A DNA stretch of 64,000 nt, taken from the NCBI RefSeq assembly GCF_009765965.1, contig NZ_LMUL01000017.1, positions 86,651 to 150,650 of the forward strand, in the 5' to 3' direction. This document shows, piece by piece, positions 39,117 through 49,489 of this stretch. The notes below the pieces were generated by a model. The model was not told the origin of the DNA. It did no database searches and saw only the letters and a program-made list of their open reading frames with translations. Source of the stretch: Caulobacter sp. S45. GTDB lineage: Bacteria; Pseudomonadota; Alphaproteobacteria; Caulobacterales; Caulobacteraceae. How positions within the stretch are numbered: the stretch's first letter is position 1; each line of letters starts with the position of its first letter. Made by a program: the position numbers and the translations under genes.

Positions 39117-39887
39117 ATGGTTCCACGCGTAGAGGTGAAGGCGGGCGTCGGCGTCGTATTGGCGTTATGCGTCGGGGCAGGTCATGCCTCGGCCGCCGAC
39201 CCTGTGAGCCTGCACGACTTCCTGTTCGGCGGCCATTCCAGCACCTCGGACGCCCAGCCCACCATCGCCAAGTACAAGGCCGACGGCGGGGAAGGCTTCG
39301 TGTTCGACCGCACTTCCGGTCGCGGCGCGCTGATCAAGTACGACGACTCCTCGGAGATCTGGGCGCTGACGGCGACGCCCGGTCCGCGAGGCGATGTCAT
39401 CTACAAGAACGACATGGGCCAGCCGGTCCTGCGGGCCACGCGGCTTGGCGGATTGACCCTGTTCACAGCCGACTATCCGGGAGGCACGGCGGCGGCGGCG
39501 GCGGGTTTGGCGGCGGCGCCTCGGCCCCCGCCTATCCTGGGTCCGGAGGCGTTGCTGAGGGTCCTGCTCCAAGCCGGCGCCCGCGCCACTCGCGCGGCCC
39601 AGCACCTGGTCTATTTCGACGCCGGCGACGCCAATGTGAGCCCCAGCACCGAGAGCGTGTTCGCCGACTGCTTTGGCCTCGCCGCCGACGCCATCGTCCA
39701 GGTGAGCGGGCAGGGCAGGGCGGGCCAGATGGTCGTCGGACGTCTGGTCAAGGTGCGCTTCATCCAGGGACCGGCGCCCAACGCCATGGTGATCGGATCG
39801 ACCGTCCAGATCGTCGTCGCGCCGCAGATGGGGCTGGCGGGACGGCCCTCGTCCAAGCGCATCGCCGCGGCGATCTTCCGGCGCTGA
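39117..39887 (+). CDS. Exported protein, probable DUF4908 family
   Basis: A 256-residue protein with a Sec signal (VGVVLALCVGAGHASA) when started at the ATG at 39117; earlier in-frame starts lengthen the leader without a better ribosome site. The mature region has GFVFDRTSGRGALIKYDDS followed by IWALTATPGPRGDVIYKND, which I associate with DUF4908, a family reported mainly in Caulobacter relatives. A Pro/Ala-rich linker splits it into two parts. Function is unknown. Confidence 0.7.
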   Translation: MVPRVEVKAGVGVVLALCVGAGHASAADPVSLHDFLFGGHSSTSDAQPTIAKYKADGGEGFVFDRTSGRGALIKYDDSSEIWALTATPGPRGDVIYKNDMGQPVLRATRLGGLTLFTADYPGGTAAAAAGLAAAPRPPPILGPEALLRVLLQAGARATRAAQHLVYFDAGDANVSPSTESVFADCFGLAADAIVQVSGQGRAGQMVVGRLVKVRFIQGPAPNAMVIGSTVQIVVAPQMGLAGRPSSKRIAAAIFRR

Positions 39888-39899
39888 CGATGGACGACG

Positions 39900-40370
39900 T
39901 CAGCTCTGGGCGGCGACCCTGAGGCGATCGAGCGCGCCCTGGAGGATATAGGCCGCAGCCGCTCGGTCCACGACCTCGGCCCGGCGGGCGCGGGTCATGT
40001 CCAGCTCGTCGATCAGCATCCGGTTCACCGCCATGGTCGACATCCGCTCGTCCCAGAAGGCGATGCTCAGTTCCGGACGCAGCCGCAGCAGGTTGCGGGC
40101 GAAGGCCCGGTTGGACTGACAGCGCACGCCTTCCGTCCCGTCCATGTTCAGGGGCAGGCCGATGACGATGGTGCGCGCGGTGCGGCCGTCCATCAGGGCG
40201 AACAGCTCTTTGGCCTCCTCGGTGAACTTGCGCTTGTGGACCAGCGCCAACGGGCTGGCGACCGAGCGCATCACGTCGCTGACCGCCACGCCGATGGTCT
40301 TCTCCCCGAGGTCGAGGCCGAAGATCGCGGAATAGTCGCTGGGCAGGTCGAGAAGATCGAGCACGGGCAT
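39900..40370 (-). CDS. ruvX: RuvX/YqgF family putative Holliday junction resolvase
   Basis: An RNase-H-fold nuclease of 156 residues linked to resolving recombination intermediates and 16S rRNA 5'-end processing. Motifs are FGLDLGEKTIGVAVSD (first catalytic Asp), IVIGLPLNMDGTEG, FWDERMSTMAVNRML, and the last Asp in VVDRAAAAYILQGAL. The ATG at 40370 has AGAGG 5 bp upstream; a GTG two codons earlier is too close to it. Divergent from gatC. Confidence 0.92.
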   Translation of the reverse strand: MPVLDLLDLPSDYSAIFGLDLGEKTIGVAVSDVMRSVASPLALVHKRKFTEEAKELFALMDGRTARTIVIGLPLNMDGTEGVRCQSNRAFARNLLRLRPELSIAFWDERMSTMAVNRMLIDELDMTRARRAEVVDRAAAAYILQGALDRLRVAAQS

Positions 40371-40491
40371 GAGCACCTCTTAGCGTGGGTTCGCCTGGGC
40401 CGTCCCGCCCTTCCGCACGCATCGCGATGACGGGTTCGCTTGCAAAGATGCGCGGGGAGCGGCAAACCCGCCGCTTCGAAAAGAGGTTGTC

Positions 40492-40775
40492 ATGTCCATC
40501 GACGCCGCGACCGTGAAACGGGTCGCCAAGCTCGCCCGCATCGCTGTCCCAGAGGATCGGCTCCAGCCCTTGGCCCAGGAGCTGTCCGGGATCATGGCCT
40601 GGATCGAGCAATTGAACGAGGTGGACACCGACGGGGTCGCGCCGATGACGGCCTGCGTGACGTGCAAGCTGCCGCTGCGCGAGGACGTGGTCACCGACGG
40701 TCACAAGCGCGATGCGGTGCTGTCGAACGCGCCCAAGGCGATCGGCGGCTTCTTCGTGGTTCCCAAGGTGGTGGA

Positions 40776-40779
<4 letters not shown>
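40492..40779 (+). CDS. gatC: Asp/Glu-tRNA amidotransferase subunit C
   Basis: Small 95-residue subunit that bridges GatA and GatB in the complex converting Asp-tRNA-Asn and Glu-tRNA-Gln to the amidated forms. The N-terminus [25 protein letters not shown] and the central VDTDGVAPM are typical. GAGG lies 5 bp before the ATG, and its stop overlaps the gatA start (ATGA). Confidence 0.93.
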
Positions 40780-42256
<1,477 letters not shown>

Positions 42257-42260
<4 letters not shown>

Positions 42261-42514
42261 AGCTTACGTTCCGTTGGCCGCCGATCCAGCGTCGGTTGCT
42301 GGTGCTGCTGCCGTTCGTGCTGATCGGGCTCGGCGGCTGGTGTCTGATGGCGTCGCCCTGGCCGGAAATCCTCAAGGCCTCACTGCATGGAGCCCATATC
42401 GGCTTTGTGCGGCTGGGCTGGAGGACGGCAGGTCTACCCGCGGTGACGGTGGTGAGTTGGGCCGCAGCGATCTGGCTGTCGCTGGTAATCGGCCCCAGGC
42501 CTGGCAGGACCTAG
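42257..42514 (+). CDS. Small hypothetical membrane protein
   Basis: An 85-residue frame starting at GTG that overlaps the gatA stop, so it is probably translated with gatA. It has two likely spans (about 12-30 and 58-78) and a basic N-terminus ([12 protein letters not shown]). No family recognised. Its coupling to gatCA suggests a real gene, though it may be co-transcribed without sharing a function. Confidence 0.55.
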
Positions 42515-42548
42515 CCGCCTCGGCCGCGAACGGCCGATGGGCGGCGGG

Positions 42549-43043
42549 TCAGCGCGCGTCGCTGACTACGTAGTTGACCTTGATCAGGTCGGCCTGGACC
42601 TGATTGAGCTTGGCCGTGGTGATGCGGCCGCCGGACATGCCGGCCAACGCCTTCAGGCTCATGCCCTTGAACATGCCGAACTCCGGACGTTCACACAGGC
42701 CCGGCAGGTCGTGATCGAGCACGGCCCGGCCCGCAGGCGCAGCGGCGATGGAGGAAAGCGGCGCGTCGATCGACAGGCGTGGACCCGAATGCACCACCTT
42801 CTGCTCGGGCAGAGGGACGCCCAGATCGTCGGGCATGTCGGAATCGGGCGCGTTCACCGTAGCCACCTTGACGGCTCCAGGCGCCGCTTTCGCGGCCGTT
42901 GTGGAGGCGCCGAGATATGCGCCCGACGTGGCGCAGCCACCCAGGGTCGCGGCTGTCGCGAGGCCGGCGAGCGCCAAGCCGGCGCATTGGCAAAACCTAA
43001 GATCGGAACGGGCGGACAAGACGTCTCTCCCTTGCTGTCCCAC
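42549..43043 (-). CDS. Hypothetical lipoprotein
   Basis: A 164-residue protein beginning at GTG with a long n-region, a hydrophobic stretch and a lipobox LGGC (Cys37), indicating a lipid-anchored envelope protein. The mature part is Ala/Val/Pro-rich with a short conserved-looking core ([20 protein letters not shown]) and a C-terminal helix-strand ([17 protein letters not shown]). No family recognised. It lies against the gat genes in the opposite direction, separating gatB from gatCA. Confidence 0.65.
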   Translation of the reverse strand: MGQQGRDVLSARSDLRFCQCAGLALAGLATAATLGGCATSGAYLGASTTAAKAAPGAVKVATVNAPDSDMPDDLGVPLPEQKVVHSGPRLSIDAPLSSIAAAPAGRAVLDHDLPGLCERPEFGMFKGMSLKALAGMSGGRITTAKLNQVQADLIKVNYVVSDAR

Positions 43044-43221
43044 ACCCGATGATAACGCGGATACGGATTTTTCGCCTCATGAAACTACGCGATTTTTCCC
43101 GGTCCATGTGTCTCCAATGTTACAGCGCCGGTCGGGGTCGCCTTGCTCGCGCGCGCCTGCTACCCAGACCGGGTCCGTCGCCCCTATATCCAGTGCGGCG
43201 GCCAGAGGTTTTGGAGTGGTT

Positions 43222-44682
43222 ATGAGCGAGCGTGCGCCTTATCGGATCGACGGCCGCACCGGCGAATGGGAAGTGGTGCTGGGCCTGGAAATCCACGCCC
43301 AGGTGGCGTCCGACGCCAAATTGTTCTCCGGCGCGCCGACGGGTTTCGGCGCCCAGCCGAATGAGCATGTCAGCCTCGTGGACGCGGCCTTTCCAGGGAT
43401 GCTGCCGGTGATCAACCGCCGCTGCGTCGAGCAGGCGATCCGCACAGGGCTGGGCCTGCGCGCGCAGATCAACCTGGTCTCGCGCTTCGACCGCAAGAAC
43501 TACTTCTATCCCGACTTGCCGGCCGGCTATCAGATCAGCCAGTTCAAGGACCCGATCGTGGGTGAGGGTGTGCTCGAGGTGGAGCGCGACGACGGCTCGA
43601 CCTTCAAGGTGGGGATCGAGCGGCTGCACCTGGAGCAGGACGCTGGCAAATCGATCCATGACATGGACCCCAACTGGACCTACGTGGACCTGAACCGGGC
43701 CGGCGTGGCCCTGATGGAGATCGTCTCGCGTCCCGACATGCGCTCGCCCGAGGATGCGGCCGCCTATGTGAAGACGATGCGCGCCCTGGTGCGCCGGCTC
43801 GGCACTTGCGACGGCGACATGGAGAAGGGCAACCTGCGCGCCGACGTGAACGTGTCCGTACGCAAGCCCGGCGATCCGCTCGGTACGCGCTGCGAGATCA
43901 AGAACGTCAACTCGATGCGCTTCATCCAGCAGGCCATCGTCTATGAGGCCCGCCGCCAGGTGGAAATCCTGGAGGACGGCGGCAAGATCGATCAGGAGAC
44001 GCGCCTGTTCGACGCCCACAAGGGCGAGACGCGCTCCATGCGCTCCAAGGAAGAGGCGCACGACTACCGCTACTTCCCCGACCCCGACCTGTTGCCGCTG
44101 GAACTCGATCCGGCCTGGGTGAAGGCGATCGAGGCCACCCTGCCGGAACTGCCCGATGCGCTGCGCGCCCGGTTGCAGACCCAGTACGGCCTGTCGTCCT
44201 ACGACGCGCGGGTGCTGTCGGCCGACCACGTGCTGGCGGACTATTTCGAGACCGCGGTTAAGGGGCGCGACGCCAAGCTGACCGCCAACTGGGTCTGCAA
44301 CGACCTGATCGGTCGCCTCGGCAAGGAGGACAAGGGCATCGAGGACAGCCCCCTGCCGCCCGAAGCCATCGCCGAACTGGTCGCCCTGATCGAGGAGGGC
44401 GTCGTTTCGTCCAAGATCGCGCGCGACGTGTTCGAGCGGATGTGGGCGGGCGAGGGGGCGCCGAGGGCCATCGTCGAGGCTCATGGCCTGACCCAGATGA
44501 GCGACACCGGCGCGCTGGAAGCCGCCATCGACAAGCTGATCGCCGCCAACCCCGACAAGGCCGAGGCGGTGAAGACCAAGCCGCAGGCGCTCGGCTGGTT
44601 CGTCGGTCAGGTGATGAAGGAAACCGGCGGCAAGGCCAACCCGGCGACGCTCAACGAACTGCTGCGCAAGAAGCTGGGCTAG
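43222..44682 (+). CDS. gatB: Asp/Glu-tRNA amidotransferase subunit B
   Basis: Kinase/transamidase subunit that phosphorylates and amidates the misacylated tRNA. It has 486 residues with [70 protein letters not shown], and the tail YqeY-like domain. GGAG lies 6 bp before the ATG at 43222; an upstream extension of the frame crosses the divergent lipoprotein gene and is not used. Two small genes intervene between it and gatA. Confidence 0.96.
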   Translation: MSERAPYRIDGRTGEWEVVLGLEIHAQVASDAKLFSGAPTGFGAQPNEHVSLVDAAFPGMLPVINRRCVEQAIRTGLGLRAQINLVSRFDRKNYFYPDLPAGYQISQFKDPIVGEGVLEVERDDGSTFKVGIERLHLEQDAGKSIHDMDPNWTYVDLNRAGVALMEIVSRPDMRSPEDAAAYVKTMRALVRRLGTCDGDMEKGNLRADVNVSVRKPGDPLGTRCEIKNVNSMRFIQQAIVYEARRQVEILEDGGKIDQETRLFDAHKGETRSMRSKEEAHDYRYFPDPDLLPLELDPAWVKAIEATLPELPDALRARLQTQYGLSSYDARVLSADHVLADYFETAVKGRDAKLTANWVCNDLIGRLGKEDKGIEDSPLPPEAIAELVALIEEGVVSSKIARDVFERMWAGEGAPRAIVEAHGLTQMSDTGALEAAIDKLIAANPDKAEAVKTKPQALGWFVGQVMKETGGKANPATLNELLRKKLG

Positions 44683-44718
44683 GGGCGGCTGAGCGCGCCG
44701 CCCTTCTCACATTCCATC

Positions 44719-44812
44719 TCATCCCGGCCATAGCGAAGCGGAGAGCCGGGACCCAGGGACATACGCGTCGCCCCTGGGCCCGGATAAGCGCTCACGCGCT
44801 TTCCGGGATGAC
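44719..44812. repeat. ~96-bp intergenic repeat, copy 3 (inverted relative to copy 1)
   Basis: Ends TCATCCCGG and CCGGGATGA. On the minus strand it matches copy 1 closely through CCGGAAAGCGCGT, GAGCGCTTATCCGGG, CCCAGGGGCG and CCTGGGTCCCGGCTCTCCGC. It lies between convergent gatB and the RcnB-like gene. Confidence 0.85.
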
Positions 44813-44850
44813 GAGGGGCCTGGTCAATGTGGACCGGCCGCCACGTCAGT

Positions 44851-45573
44851 TCACCACCAGAACGCGCCGTAGACGGCGTCGACCACTGCGCCGTTGTAGG
44901 TGTTCACCAGCAGGGCGTCCGGCCCGAACTGCACCCAGCGGCAGCCGGGAGGCGGCGGTCCGAAGTTGTAGTTCGCATAGTCGTCGATGAAGTAGCTGTT
45001 GTTCAGGAACAACGCCGGCAGGAAGGCCCCGATCTCCCAGCGCTGATAGCCCCAGCCATAGGGGTAGACGAAGGGATCGACGTGGAACCGGCCGAAACTG
45101 CGTCCCCGATAGAAGAAGTTCCCTGTACCGTGGAAGCCGCCCCCGCGTCCGCCGTACCCGCCGCCACCATATCCGCCGCCACCATATCCGCCGCGTCCAC
45201 CCTGGCCGTACCCGCCGCCGTTTCCGTTGTTGGGACCGCCGCGCCCACCCTGGGACCCCTGGCCACCGCGTCCGCCCTCACCGCCATTGGAGCTGCCGCG
45301 TCCGCCCTGTGCGCCTTGCCCGCCCGGCGCAGCTTGGGAGCCGCCTCGGAAACCGCCGGCCGCCGCGCCAGGGGGGCCTCGGAAGCCGGCTCCGGGCGCG
45401 CCAGGCGCGCCGCCCGGGGGTCTCGCCGGAGCGCCTGGCGCCGGACGCGCCGCGGCGGCGGGCCGGGCCGCGGGTGCAGGGTGACCGCCCTTGTCGTGTT
45501 CGTGGTCCTGCGCCCACGCCGCTGGCGCGCCGGTCAGAGCGGCGACCGCCGCTGTGATCAATAATCTTTTCAT
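44851..45573 (-). CDS. Exported glycine-rich RcnB-family protein
   Basis: A 240-residue protein started at the ATG giving MKRLLITAAVAALTGAPAAW with AQD, a signal peptide. A His/Asp patch (DHEHDKGGH) precedes a Pro/Ala then Gly/Arg/Gln-rich low-complexity stretch of about 100 residues, with GGYGGGGYGGGGYGG repeats. The last ~70 residues form an RcnB-like domain (FIDDYANYNFGPPPPGCRW, DALLVNTYNGAVVDAV). RcnB of E. coli is a periplasmic Ni/Co homeostasis factor; here a metal role is only inferred. The low-complexity region probably varies in length between strains. Confidence 0.8.
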   Translation of the reverse strand: MKRLLITAAVAALTGAPAAWAQDHEHDKGGHPAPAARPAAAARPAPGAPARPPGGAPGAPGAGFRGPPGAAAGGFRGGSQAAPGGQGAQGGRGSSNGGEGGRGGQGSQGGRGGPNNGNGGGYGQGGRGGYGGGGYGGGGYGGRGGGFHGTGNFFYRGRSFGRFHVDPFVYPYGWGYQRWEIGAFLPALFLNNSYFIDDYANYNFGPPPPGCRWVQFGPDALLVNTYNGAVVDAVYGAFWW

Positions 45574-45913
45574 TGGCCCAGCTCTCCCTCGGGCAAGCCA
45601 GTTCCGCGACAATGGCTCCTCCCCGCGAGGCGCGCACGGTCAAGCTTGCGCCCATTTAAGCGCCGCACTCCACATCCGGTTCCAAATCTTCGGTGGAAAT
45701 CGAGGCTTGGTGCAGGAGTCGAGCTCGACTCTGTTCGCATCTCGATAACCAGTCTTTTCAAGATGTGAACGGAGTTTTCGCTGTAAAGATTTGGGTGACA
45801 AAAAACATATTCATCCTGATTGCACGCTTAACCTTATGTTCAGCGGAAACGGACTTTCCTGCGTTCCTGACAAACGGGTCGGCCAGCGCCGAATGCGCCT
45901 GGAAGGAAAGCAA
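45574..45913. other. Divergent intergenic region, 340 bp
   Basis: Separates the RcnB-like gene from the SEL1-like gene. It holds a perfect 16-bp palindrome with two GANTC sites (45716-45731) and an A/T-rich stretch (45750-45850) suited to a promoter. I see no gene here; an upstream extension of the SEL1-like frame to 45791 lacks a ribosome site. Confidence 0.55.
45716..45731. promoter_or_regulatory. 16-bp palindrome carrying two GANTC sites
   Basis: GAGTCGAGCTCGACTC reads the same on both strands and contains GAGTC and GACTC, both substrates of the CcrM methylase in Caulobacterales. It lies about 190 bp before the SEL1-like start. It could be a regulator site sensitive to cell-cycle methylation; this is inference. 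Confidence 0.45.
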
Positions 45914-46192
45914 ATGATCCAAGTGGAAGTGAACGAAATCGAAAGGCCGAGCATGCCCCTGCCAGGCCCGATGTCCACCGGCGACGAGCTGTGCCAGATG
46001 GCGCTGCTGTATTCGACCGGACAGGGCGGGGCGCCGCTCGATTATGTTTCGGCGCACATGCTGTTCAACCTGGCCGCCATGCGCGGTTCGGAAGAGGCCA
46101 AGCGCTATCGCAGCGAGATCAGCCGCGAGATGGATCGCGAAACCATCGCCGAAGCCCAACGCGCCGCGCGCGAATGGCTCGTTTCAGCCTGA
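45914..46192 (+). CDS. Small SEL1-repeat-like protein
   Basis: A 92-residue protein started at 45914, preceded by GGAAGGAA. The core ALLYSTGQGGAPLDYVSAHMLFNLAAMRGSEEAKRYR matches one and a half SEL1-type helical repeats, followed by a C-terminal helix AEAQRAAREWLV. SEL1 repeats mediate protein-protein contacts. It sits 3' to 3' with the polysaccharide export gene, and similar small SEL1 proteins are found near exopolysaccharide genes, so a role there is possible. No enzyme activity is expected. Confidence 0.7.
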   Translation: MIQVEVNEIERPSMPLPGPMSTGDELCQMALLYSTGQGGAPLDYVSAHMLFNLAAMRGSEEAKRYRSEISREMDRETIAEAQRAAREWLVSA

Positions 46193-46228
46193 GCTCCTGA
46201 GCCTCGGCGCCGATGGGCGGCGAAGCCC

Positions 46229-46978
46229 CTATGGCACGCCCGCAAAGGTCGTCGGGCTCAGGGAGTAGCTGAACTGGATCGGGACCAGGTCGCGTATGTA
46301 TTGCTCGACGAAGATTCCCGCGTCGCCGATATTGGTCCTCGGCACATAGATCACATCGAAGCGGCGGAGCGGCACGGCGTCGACGCCTCCCGCGTTGAAC
46401 ACCGCCTGGCGCAGGTCGACGACCCGCATCATCGGCCGTCCTCCCTCGCCGCGTCGGATCACCACCACGTCGTGGCGCTTGGCCAGGTTGGTGAAGCCGC
46501 CGGCCATGATCACCGCCTGCAGCGCGTTGATGTCGCCGGGCATGTCCAGGATGCCGGGCTTCTGCACCTCTCCGCCGACGAACACCCTGAGCGGCGTCGC
46601 CGTCTTCACCAGCACGTCCACCTCCGGCCGCACCAGTTGGGTCGCATAGGCCTGCGACAAGATCGCCTGCAGTTCCGTCACCGAGCGATCCGCCGCCATC
46701 GCCGGCGCGACCAGCGGCAGGGCGATGCGGCCGTCCGGCTGCACCGTCACCTCGCGATTGAGCTCGGGCGCGGAGGGGAATGTCAGGTCCAGCACATCGC
46801 CGGGATACATCCGGTAGGCAGGCTCGTCCGCGCTCCAAGTGGCGTAGCCGATGTCCGGAAAGCCGCTTCCATGCGACGCTCCGATCAGGCCGCTGCGGGG
46901 CGTCTGCGACGAGGCGCACCCGGCGAGCGCCACGGCGATCGCGGTGGCGGGGATCAAGATCCGGATAGGCCGGGACAT
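46229..46978 (-). CDS. Wza-family outer-membrane polysaccharide export lipoprotein (HfsD/GumB-like)
   Basis: A 249-residue export protein. Started at 46978 (GAGG 6 bp upstream) it has lipobox LAGC with Cys21. The Poly_export domain (YRMYPGDVLDLTFPSAPEL, VTVQPDGRIALPLVAP) is followed by a SLBB-like domain (RVFVGGEVQKPGILDM). It would form the outer-membrane exit for a surface polysaccharide. It is divergent from Wzz-like and BY-kinase-like genes, the trio seen in holdfast export (hfsD, hfsA, hfsB) of Caulobacter; that link is inferred. Confidence 0.88.
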   Translation of the reverse strand: MSRPIRILIPATAIAVALAGCASSQTPRSGLIGASHGSGFPDIGYATWSADEPAYRMYPGDVLDLTFPSAPELNREVTVQPDGRIALPLVAPAMAADRSVTELQAILSQAYATQLVRPEVDVLVKTATPLRVFVGGEVQKPGILDMPGDINALQAVIMAGGFTNLAKRHDVVVIRRGEGGRPMMRVVDLRQAVFNAGGVDAVPLRRFDVIYVPRTNIGDAGIFVEQYIRDLVPIQFSYSLSPTTFAGVP

Positions 46979-47007
46979 GGACGACCTCGGAGGCGGAAGG
47001 AGCCCCC

Positions 47008-47022
47008 TAAAGTTATGGTTAA
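47008..47022. promoter_or_regulatory. Possible CtrA box in the export-gene divergent promoter
   Basis: TAAA at 47008-47011, seven bases, then TTAA at 47019-47022, close to the CtrA full site TTAA-N7-TTAA; the inner half, ATGGTTAA, is the exact complement of the TTAACCAT half-site. A further TTAA lies at 47037-47040. It sits between the Wza-like and Wzz-like starts. Confidence 0.4.
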
Positions 47023-47085
47023 TTGGTAATGTTCGGTTAAGGGCTCTCGGGCACCGTCCACACAGTAGCGCGCGGACGGGTACAG

Positions 47086-48594
47086 ATGCAGAACGCCTGG
47101 GCTTGGCGGACCGAACAGCCGCAGGTCGCCCCAGGCTCCGAGGCCGCGGTCGCGGTCTATACGCCGCACGACCTGCTGGCGATGCTGTGGCGCGAGCGCT
47201 TCCTGATGCTCGGCGTGTTCCTGACCATCGCCGTCCTGGGCCTCTTGGCCGCAACGCAGATGAAGGCGGTGTTCCAGGCCCATTCAAGCCTGCTGATCCG
47301 TCTCAGCCCCGAATACGTCTACAATCCGCGTGTCGGCGACGCCGCGCGCGGCCTGGCCCCGGAAACCGACCAGGTGGTCCAGTCCGAGACCGAGATCCTG
47401 GGCAGCGGCGCGCTGAAGACCCGCGTGCTGCACGACATCGGCCTGGGGCGGATGTTTCCCAAACTCGCCCGCGCCTACGCCGCCGCCGGACCCGCCAAGC
47501 GCGAGACCATCGAAGGCGCCGCGATCCACGCCATGGACACCAGCCTGAAGATCGTCAGCGCGCCGGACACCTCGGTGGTGCGGCTGACCTACACCCATCC
47601 CGACGCCCAAATGTCGGCCCTGACGCTGAACACCCTGGTTGACGAGTACCTGCGTTATCGCTCCAGCGTGCTGATGGGCCACGACGCGACGGTGGTCGGC
47701 GGACAGCGGCGCATCTTCTCACAGCGGCTGGATGAGGCGGACCAAGCCTATTCGCGCTTCCTGACCGACAACGGGATCAGCGACTTCGACAACGAGAAGG
47801 CGGCGCTCGGCCAGATCTACGCCCAGCTGCTGACCGACAGCTACAACGTCACCGCCCAGTTGGCGGAGGCGGAAGGCCGGCTTGGGGTCACCAGCCAGGA
47901 GATGGGACGCTCCCCGGCCGAGATCGGCCTGTATCGCGACGTGGACCACGCCGCCGCCGACAAGCTGGTCACATTGCGCCTGAGCCGCCAGGACCTGCTG
48001 TCCCGCTACAAGGCCGACGCCCAGCCGGTGAAGGACGCCGACCGCCAGATCGCCGAGTTGGAGGCGCTGAACGCCACGGGCGACGCGGCGGGACCCGGCG
48101 CGCGGCGGGTGGGGATCAACCCCGTCTACCAGACGCTGCAGACCGAACATAACCAGCTGTCCGCCGAGGCTGCTTCGCTGCGCAGCCGCAAGGCGGCGCT
48201 GGGCGCCGAACTGGGCCAGGTCAACGCGCGACGCCAGAAGCTGACCGACCTGCAACCCCAGTACGACGACCTGGTGCGTGAGCGCGATGCGCTGTCGGCC
48301 AACGTCAAGACCTTCACCCAGCGCGAGCAGGAGGATCAGGCCCAGCAGTCGATCACCCAGCAGCAGGGCGACGGCAACGTGCGCGTGGTCCAGCGCGCCA
48401 TCGTCCCCACTGTCGGGACCAGCCTAAAGAAGCCGGTCATGCTGCTGGCCGTAGGTTTCGCCGCCTTCGCCGCGCTCTGCGTCGGCCTGGTGGCGGCCTT
48501 CCTGCGTCGGGGCGTGCCGACACCGGGCTTCGCGGAGCGGTCCCTGGGCCTGCCCGTGCTCGCCGCGCCGGGACACAAACCCGTCCACGCCTGA
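47086..48594 (+). CDS. Wzz/GumC-family polysaccharide co-polymerase (HfsA-like)
   Basis: A 502-residue inner-membrane protein with the Wzz topology: one span near residues 38-57 (FLMLGVFLTIAVLGLLAAT), a large periplasmic region with long coiled coils (about 190-420), and a second span near 455-477 (MLLAVGFAAFAALCVGLVAAF). It probably sets chain length and links synthesis to the outer-membrane exporter encoded divergently. No kinase domain is fused; a separate kinase-like gene follows, so together they mimic a split Wzc. Confidence 0.87.
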   Translation: MQNAWAWRTEQPQVAPGSEAAVAVYTPHDLLAMLWRERFLMLGVFLTIAVLGLLAATQMKAVFQAHSSLLIRLSPEYVYNPRVGDAARGLAPETDQVVQSETEILGSGALKTRVLHDIGLGRMFPKLARAYAAAGPAKRETIEGAAIHAMDTSLKIVSAPDTSVVRLTYTHPDAQMSALTLNTLVDEYLRYRSSVLMGHDATVVGGQRRIFSQRLDEADQAYSRFLTDNGISDFDNEKAALGQIYAQLLTDSYNVTAQLAEAEGRLGVTSQEMGRSPAEIGLYRDVDHAAADKLVTLRLSRQDLLSRYKADAQPVKDADRQIAELEALNATGDAAGPGARRVGINPVYQTLQTEHNQLSAEAASLRSRKAALGAELGQVNARRQKLTDLQPQYDDLVRERDALSANVKTFTQREQEDQAQQSITQQQGDGNVRVVQRAIVPTVGTSLKKPVMLLAVGFAAFAALCVGLVAAFLRRGVPTPGFAERSLGLPVLAAPGHKPVHA

Positions 48595-48648
48595 AAACAT
48601 CTTGCAGTGAGGCCATGCGCCCGGCTGCGCTTAGGCCGGACCCGGCCT

Positions 48649-49383
48649 ATGGTGGATTTCGTGCGCACAGGCGATTCGGTCATGGTGGACCTCTCTACGG
48701 ACATGGCGGAGCTGGCCGGTCGGCTCCTGGCCACGCCGGGAGGGCCGGGCCGTGTGCTGCAGTTCGCCTCGGCCGAGAGCGGCGAGGGCGTCTCCACCGT
48801 CGCGCGCGAGTTCGCCCGCTTCGTCGCCCCCCACGCCCAGAAGGGCGTCTGGCTGGTGGAGCTGGACGTGCTCAAGGGCGAGCAGTACGCCGTCATCGCC
48901 GCCGACCCGGAAGGTTATGGCGCCCTGGGCGCGCCCACGCGGGCTAGTCCCAACGAAGCCTGTTTCTTCAGCGTCGATCCCAAGGTCCAGGGCGTGGACG
49001 GACGGCCCTGGCCGGATATCCGCTACCTGGACGCCTATCCGGTGGGTGAGGCGCGGTGGTGGATCACCCGCTTCCGGCGCGAGGCGCTCAAGCCCGGCCA
49101 GTCGGTCAGCATCGTCAATGCGCCCGGCTACTGGAACACGCTGCGCGCCCACGCCGACTTCGTGATCATCGACGCGCCGGCGCTGGAGCGCTCGCAGGTG
49201 GCGGCGGTGATCGCACCGCTGGTGGACGCGACCGTGCTGGTGGTCTCCGCCGACCGGGTCGACATGGACGGGCCGCAGGCGCTCAAGGCCGCCCTGACCT
49301 CGGCCGGCGGGCGCTGCGCCGGCATGGTGTTCAATCGCGCGCCCAAGCCCCCGCCGCGCTTCCTGTCGCGCTTGCTGCCTTGA
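48649..49383 (+). CDS. BY-kinase-like P-loop protein with degenerate Walker A (HfsB-like)
   Basis: A protein of about 244 residues matching the cytoplasmic half of Wzc/CpsD tyrosine autokinases. Walker A reads SAESGEGVST, where the usual GEGKST lysine is replaced by Val. The A' motif (VWLVELDVLKG) and Walker B (ADFVIIDAPAL) are present. There is no C-terminal tyrosine cluster. ATP use and autophosphorylation are therefore doubtful; it may be a structural partner of the Wzz-like protein. An alternative ATG at 48682 shortens it by 11 residues. It resembles HfsB of Caulobacter holdfast synthesis. Confidence 0.8.
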   Translation: MVDFVRTGDSVMVDLSTDMAELAGRLLATPGGPGRVLQFASAESGEGVSTVAREFARFVAPHAQKGVWLVELDVLKGEQYAVIAADPEGYGALGAPTRASPNEACFFSVDPKVQGVDGRPWPDIRYLDAYPVGEARWWITRFRREALKPGQSVSIVNAPGYWNTLRAHADFVIIDAPALERSQVAAVIAPLVDATVLVVSADRVDMDGPQALKAALTSAGGRCAGMVFNRAPKPPPRFLSRLLP

Positions 49384-49489
49384 CCGCCGACGCGCCTGCG
49401 GTGTCGAAACGGCTTGACGCGACGGGTGCGGCGCCCTTGATCTCAGCCTCTACGGCCGTGCTCCGGCCCCGAAGCGAGGTTGAGGCGTC

